A DNA stretch of 8,896 nt, from assembly GCA_900556515.1 (NCBI GenBank), contig USPH01000042.1, positions 1 to 8,896 of the forward strand. Direction: 5' to 3'. Source of the DNA: an uncultured Collinsella sp. (GTDB lineage Bacteria; Actinomycetota; Coriobacteriia; Coriobacteriales; Coriobacteriaceae). The notes under the pieces are model-generated. The model worked only from the letters and a program-made list of their open reading frames with translations, was not told the origin of the DNA and ran no database searches. Of this stretch, positions 4,916 through 8,896 are shown one piece after another. A program made the translations under genes and the position numbers. Within the stretch, counting starts at the first letter, position 1; each line of letters starts with the position of its first letter.

Positions 4916-7489
4916 TTACTGCCCAAAGACCTCTTCGGCGATGCGAGCGCTTTCGGCGGCGTCCTTGGCGTAGTAGTCCGCGCCGATCTGCTTGGCGTAT
5001 TCGGGGGTGAGTACGGCGCCGCCCACGATGATCTTGACGCCCGGCACCTCAGTATGAAGCAGCTTGATGGTCTCCTCCATGGCGACGACTGTGGTAGTCA
5101 TAAGCGCCGAGAGGCCGACGAGTTTGATGTCGCGCTCCTTGACGGTCTTGAGTACTTCCTGCGGATCGACGTCGCGACCCAGGTCAAAGACGGTGTAGCC
5201 GTAGTTGTCGAGCAGCATTTTGACGATGTTCTTGCCAATATCGTGGATGTCGCCCTTGACGGTGGCCACGCAGATTTTGCCCTTGTCGGCAATCTCGCCG
5301 GCGGGCATCAGGCGCTTGATGGTGTCGAAGCCCACGCGCGCGGCCTCGGCCGAGGCCATGAGCTGCGGCAAGAAGAACTTGCCCTGGTCAAAGAGGACGC
5401 CAACTTCGTCGAGGGCGGGGATAAAGTGATTGTTGATGAGGTCCATGGCGTCGTGGTCGGCCAGCAGGCGCTCGGTCTCGGCAGCGATCTCGCCTTTGCG
5501 GCCCGAGACGACCATGCGTCGAATCGGGTCGTCGTTGCCGTCGGTGCCGGGGGCGCTTGCAGCAGGCGCGGCATCACTCGATGTGGCCTGAGCTGCTGCC
5601 GGGTTTGCGGCGATCTTATACGGGTCGGTCCAGCCGGCGTAGCGCTCGATGTATCCGGTCGAGCCCTCGTCCTCAACGCTCAGCACGCGATAGCTGTAGA
5701 CAGTGTCCATAAAGCGCTTGGAACCCGGGTTCATGATGGGGGCGTCCAGACCTGCACCAAAGGCGGCGGCCAAAAAGACCGAGCCCAGCAGCAGGCGCGC
5801 GGGCAGGCCAAAGCTGATGTTCGATACGCCGAGTGCGCACTTGACGCCCAGGCGCTCCTTGCACAGGGACATGGCGCGTAGAATCTGCTCAGCCTGTCGC
5901 TGGTTGGTCGAGGCGGTCATGACCAGGCAGTCGATGAGGATACGGTCTGGGCCGATGCCGTAACGGGCGGCTTCGGCCACGATGCGCTCGGCGATGGCGA
6001 AGCGAGCCTCGGCGGTATCGGGGATGCCGCCTTCGTCGAGCGTGAGGCCGACGACGTTGGTGCCGTAGTGGGCGACCAGCGGGAAGATCTCGTCCATGAT
6101 CTGCTGTTTGCCATTGACCGAGTTGATGATGGGCTTGCCGGCGTAGCGACGCACGGCGGCCTCGACGGCGGCGGGGTCGGTGGAGTCGATCTGCAGCGGC
6201 AGCAGCGTGGAACCTTGGAGCTGCTCGGTCGCTTGCTGGATGACCTTGACCTCGTCGATCTCGGGCAGGCCCACGTTGACGTCCAGGATGTCGGCGCCCT
6301 GCTCCTGTTGGCTGATGCCCTGGCTCACGACGTAGTCCAGGTCGCCGTCGCGTAGGGCCTGCTGCAGGCGCTTTTTGCCGGTGGGGTTGATGCGCTCGCC
6401 GATGACGGCGATCTTGTGGCCGTCGCAGGGGAGGTCCACGACCGTCTGGGCGCTCGTGACCGACATGCTGGGCTTGCGGTGACGCGGGCTGGGCGTGTGG
6501 TTGTCGATGAGGGTACGAAGTGCCGCCATGTGCGCCGGCGTGGTTCCGCAGCATCCGCCGACGACGCTCACGCCGTCCTCGATCATGCCGGCGACGGCCT
6601 CGGCGTACTCGGGCGCCTGGATATCAAAGACGGTATTGCCGTCATCGTCCACGTGGGGCAGTCCCGCATTGGCCTGCACCATAACGGGCTTGTCGGTAAC
6701 GGTGAGCATACGCGCAGCGAGTCCTCGGAGCTCGGCCGGGCCCTGGCTGCAGTTGATGCCAAGGACGTCGGCGCCGATGGCGTCGAGAGTGATGGCGGCG
6801 ACCTCGGGGCTCGTGCCCAAGAAGGTGCGGCCGTCTTCCTCAAAGGTCATGGTGGCAAAGACGGGCAGGTCGGAGTTCTCGCGGCAGGCGAGGACTGCCG
6901 CCTTGATCTCGGCCAGGTCGGTCATAGTCTCGATAATAAAGAGGTCCACACCCGCAGCGACGCCGGCGCGCACCTCCTCGGCAAAGAGGTCGTAGGCCTC
7001 GTCAAAGCTGAGGGTGCCCAGGGGGCGCAGCAGGGCGCCGATGGGGCCGATGTCGCCGGCGACGTAGCGGGCGCCGGCCTCACGGGCGCAGGCGACAGCG
7101 GCGGCAAAGACGTCTGCCACGGTGGCGGCTCCGTCGAGCTTGTGGGCGTTGGCGCCAAAGGTGTTGGCGGTGATCACGTCGCAGCCGGCCTCGACGTATT
7201 GGCGCTGAATGTCGGTAATGACCTGGGGCTCCTCAAAGTTGAGCAGCTCGGGCAGGGCGCCGGCCTTCATGCCGGCCGCCTGCAGCATGGTGCCCATGCC
7301 GCCGTCGAACAGCAAGTGTCCCGTGCCCTCGATAGCGGCGCGCAGGCGATTGTCCTTAATGCAAAGGTCGTCGATCGTGCGCGTCTTGTATGCAGCGCCA
7401 TTACGACGGGCAGCATCAACGGGCGCCGCCAGCGCGGCGCCGTCAGAATCATGAGTGATAAGTATGTTTGAGCTATTCGCCATGTGCAT
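4916..7489 (-). CDS. metH: cobalamin-dependent methionine synthase, short form without reactivation domain
   Basis: Transfers the methyl group of 5-methyltetrahydrofolate to homocysteine through methylcobalamin, giving methionine and tetrahydrofolate in the cytosol. Domains in order: homocysteine-binding barrel, about residues 55-335, with all three zinc cysteines (C247 in GINCSQGP, C313 and C314 in GGCCGTTP); pterin-binding barrel from about 360 (GERINPTG) to 615; an Ala/Ser-rich linker near 626-652; helical cap; and a B12-binding Rossmann domain with DIHDIG at 747-752, whose H749 is the cobalt ligand. It stops after the B12 domain at 857 residues, against 1227 in E. coli, so the C-terminal SAM-dependent reactivation domain is absent. 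The ATG at 7489 (or 7483) lies inside the end of the endonuclease gene with no good Shine-Dalgarno, which suggests translational coupling. The first ~50 residues precede the family core, and the first ~16 codons are A+T-rich. No riboswitch is possible directly upstream because that sequence is coding. Confidence 0.95.
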   Translation of the reverse strand: MHMANSSNILITHDSDGAALAAPVDAARRNGAAYKTRTIDDLCIKDNRLRAAIEGTGHLLFDGGMGTMLQAAGMKAGALPELLNFEEPQVITDIQRQYVEAGCDVITANTFGANAHKLDGAATVADVFAAAVACAREAGARYVAGDIGPIGALLRPLGTLSFDEAYDLFAEEVRAGVAAGVDLFIIETMTDLAEIKAAVLACRENSDLPVFATMTFEEDGRTFLGTSPEVAAITLDAIGADVLGINCSQGPAELRGLAARMLTVTDKPVMVQANAGLPHVDDDGNTVFDIQAPEYAEAVAGMIEDGVSVVGGCCGTTPAHMAALRTLIDNHTPSPRHRKPSMSVTSAQTVVDLPCDGHKIAVIGERINPTGKKRLQQALRDGDLDYVVSQGISQQEQGADILDVNVGLPEIDEVKVIQQATEQLQGSTLLPLQIDSTDPAAVEAAVRRYAGKPIINSVNGKQQIMDEIFPLVAHYGTNVVGLTLDEGGIPDTAEARFAIAERIVAEAARYGIGPDRILIDCLVMTASTNQRQAEQILRAMSLCKERLGVKCALGVSNISFGLPARLLLGSVFLAAAFGAGLDAPIMNPGSKRFMDTVYSYRVLSVEDEGSTGYIERYAGWTDPYKIAANPAAAQATSSDAAPAASAPGTDGNDDPIRRMVVSGRKGEIAAETERLLADHDAMDLINNHFIPALDEVGVLFDQGKFFLPQLMASAEAARVGFDTIKRLMPAGEIADKGKICVATVKGDIHDIGKNIVKMLLDNYGYTVFDLGRDVDPQEVLKTVKERDIKLVGLSALMTTTVVAMEETIKLLHTEVPGVKIIVGGAVLTPEYAKQIGADYYAKDAAESARIAEEVFGQ

Positions 7490-8486
7490 CCATTTCGTCT
7501 AGAGCCCACTGAGGAATTTCTATTTGAAGAGATTTGTCGGGCTCGATATCTTCGATTCGCTTGTTGTAGTGGGCAAGAAGCCGTGCGACATTTAATCGAA
7601 TTAGGCCTCGCTTGTAGAACGATAATTCTTCAATATTGATGCCGATAAACGATTCGAGCGCGATAACCTGTACGCGATTGCCGAGTCCCTCGCTTTCGAA
7701 TAGTCCGTAAGCGAAGGAAACTTTATCGTGGGGGACAACGACGATGGGCCGAATGCCATTTCGAATGTTATCTCGGCATCGATCGGTCAATTTGGCCATT
7801 GGCGATACAGTCACATGAAATGCAGCATCATTGATTTGGAAATCGCCAGAACGGTCTGTCTGCTGGTCGGCGGCGTTTGAGTTGTCCTTTCCGATTTCTA
7901 TGGTTGGAAATAACATCTCTAGTTTTGCACCTACCAGGTGCTGTGCGACGGTACCCGTTGGCTTATCGGACCGTAGGCTTGCTTCGGCTAGGATATCATC
8001 GACAATGACAGAAATTGGTTTTTGAAGATCGATTTCGACTTTGATTCTCTGCCGGTTAAAGAAATCGACCTGGATTCGCTCGACGAAGAAATTGGCGATT
8101 GCATTCGCAGCTTCAAGACGAGTGTCTTCGCAAGTGTCACTGGGTAGGGCGGAGTTGATAATTGTGGCAAGTTCAAGCGCCATCGGGAGTGTACCGCGTG
8201 AGGTTCTGCCGCCCTCTGATGCGAAGGCACGCGTTTCCCCATGTCTGGCTAAAACTGTTTTGATGCATGCTCCACTTAGGCCTCGTACTTGGCTCCCCTT
8301 GTCTGATTGCACATAATCGTCGGTGAGCGGAAAACGGTTTTGCAACAGCTCGCTTATGCCTATGCCAACCGCCATGACGTTACGGTTGACATTGCCTCGC
8401 TTGCTGCGCTTGGATTCGTACCAGAGTTCAATGGCATCCAAGATACCTTTATCGGGCTCGCTCAAGGAGCAATTGGTCATTTCCAT
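7473..8486 (-). CDS. DUF4928-like protein, putative type II restriction endonuclease
   Basis: This 337-residue protein is most likely the restriction partner of the adjacent cytosine-5 methyltransferase. The order, overlap and sequence style match DUF4928 proteins, which accompany such methyltransferases in R-M loci; I recall this from family knowledge and could not search. Visible landmarks are EGGRTSRGT at residues 91-99 and GDFQINDAAFHVTVSP from G214. The latter resembles the core strand of a PD-(D/E)XK nuclease but with H-V-T where a D/E-x-K would be expected, so the catalytic residues are uncertain. There is no signal peptide or membrane segment. The start at 8486 has GGAG nine bases upstream (8496-8499); a second ATG lies at 8480. 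The gene overlaps the methyltransferase by 38 nt and metH by 17 nt. G+C content is visibly lower than metH (25 of 60 bases at 7621-7680), a sign of transfer. Confidence 0.7.
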   Translation of the reverse strand: MEMTNCSLSEPDKGILDAIELWYESKRSKRGNVNRNVMAVGIGISELLQNRFPLTDDYVQSDKGSQVRGLSGACIKTVLARHGETRAFASEGGRTSRGTLPMALELATIINSALPSDTCEDTRLEAANAIANFFVERIQVDFFNRQRIKVEIDLQKPISVIVDDILAEASLRSDKPTGTVAQHLVGAKLEMLFPTIEIGKDNSNAADQQTDRSGDFQINDAAFHVTVSPMAKLTDRCRDNIRNGIRPIVVVPHDKVSFAYGLFESEGLGNRVQVIALESFIGINIEELSFYKRGLIRLNVARLLAHYNKRIEDIEPDKSLQIEIPQWALDEMDAHGE

Positions 8487-8858
8487 TATTGTTCACTCCG
8501 TTCCTTGAAGACATGAGCGCGGGCTTGACTGCATTTTTTATAAGCCAAGTGACAACTGGCACGGCAACTGCATCGCCGAATGCGTAGCGAATCTGAGCAT
8601 CCGAGAAGCCGCTAAACTGACATGAGTCAGCACCTTGGAGACGGGCATATTCAGTTCCAGTCATCCAGCGAACTTCTATCTTTCCGTTTTCGCATATAAC
8701 GACTGCCTGTCTTGATGAGCCGCCGCGAGCCGTTCTTAGACATCCGGCAATTTCTTCTTCACGGATTTCCCAGCGCACAACGCCTGATCGCGTGCGACGG
8801 TAAGCAGTGCGAACAATTTTTTCTTTGGCATTTAAGAAGCGCTGAAGGCGCTCTGCTT
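8449..8858 (-). CDS. DNA cytosine-5 methyltransferase, C-terminal fragment
   Basis: The fragment is the last 135 residues of a SAM-dependent DNA (cytosine-5) methyltransferase, the modification half of a type II R-M system. It shows motif IX (RWMTGTEYARLQG, from fragment residue 63) and motif X (FGDAVAVPVV, near residue 93; GDAV replaces the commoner GNAV and is an accepted variant). Together these help shape the target-recognition region and SAM pocket. The catalytic PC motif, the ENV motif and most of the target-recognition domain lie off the contig, so the recognition sequence cannot be guessed. The frame is open to the adapter junction at 8858/8859. An internal GTG at 8778 is not the start, because recognisable methyltransferase sequence (GGSSRQAVV and the helical stretch before it) is continuous across that point. 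The gene reads into the endonuclease gene with a 38-nt overlap and shares its lower G+C content. Confidence 0.88.
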
Positions 8859-8896
8859 CTGTCTCTTATACACATCTCCGAGCCCACGAGACATGC
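8859..8896. other. Nextera/Tn5 adapter at the right contig end
   Basis: Bases 8859-8877 are the complete 19-bp Tn5 mosaic end in read-through orientation. Bases 8878-8892 are CCGAGCCCACGAGAC, the Nextera read-2 adapter, and the last four bases would be the beginning of an index. This is untrimmed library sequence, so the contig was not closed here and the methyltransferase is cut by the library, not by biology. Confidence 0.97.

Noticed and set aside
3287..5881. 864-codon plus-strand open frame
   Set aside because: It runs antisense to the UPF0210 gene and most of metH, both clear family members. The translation is repetitive Gly/Asp/Ala/His-rich sequence with no domain, typical of the antisense shadow of G+C-rich codons.
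6416..7471. 351-codon plus-strand open frame
   Set aside because: Antisense shadow of the 5' half of metH, with the same low-complexity Gly/Asp/His composition.
1..8896. tRNA, rRNA, CRISPR array, insertion sequence or prophage genes
   Set aside because: No cloverleaf, no regularly spaced repeats and no transposase or integrase-like protein was seen on either strand.

Overview
The window looks like a contig from a high-G+C Gram-positive gut actinobacterium. The best guess is Coriobacteriia, Collinsella-like. The basis is the BTAD/SARP-type regulator, the short methionine synthase without a reactivation domain, the UPF0210/DUF711 gene and the generally G+C-rich codon use. This is an inference from protein style, not a database match. 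Both contig ends are Nextera (Tn5) library adapter: bases 1-12 and 8859-8896 are not genomic, so the genomic insert is about 13-8858 and the two outermost genes are cut by the contig ends.

Layout from left to right. A plus-strand BTAD-type transcriptional regulator (5' end missing) runs to 1710. It converges on a minus-strand block, and its stop codon lies in the T-tract of the terminator that serves yhbY from the other side. All remaining genes are on the minus strand. Listed from the left they are yhbY (ribosome-assembly RNA-binding protein), a class I SAM-dependent methyltransferase of unknown substrate, an unusual gene gap at 3126-3442, a UPF0210/DUF711 'PFL family' gene, metH (cobalamin-dependent methionine synthase), a DUF4928-like restriction endonuclease, and the C-terminal part of a DNA cytosine-5 methyltransferase that runs off the right end.

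Read in the direction of transcription (right to left), the order is cytosine methyltransferase, endonuclease, metH, UPF0210 gene, gap, methyltransferase, yhbY. The methyltransferase and endonuclease overlap by 38 nt, and the endonuclease overlaps metH by 17 nt. A complete-looking type II restriction-modification pair therefore appears translationally chained to a housekeeping methionine gene. The R-M genes are clearly lower in G+C than metH (42% against 73% in two sampled 60-nt lines), which suggests horizontal acquisition immediately 5' of metH.

The most unusual non-coding object is a 134-nt element at 3292-3425: two perfect 32-bp inverted arms around a 70-nt core that holds its own hairpin. 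It starts 17 nt past the stop of the UPF0210 gene. Further along the same strand come several small hairpins and a strong intrinsic terminator (3145-3176) placed just before the Shine-Dalgarno sequence of the methyltransferase. The element may be a MITE-like repeat, a structured RNA or an elaborate transcription boundary; the sequence alone does not decide.
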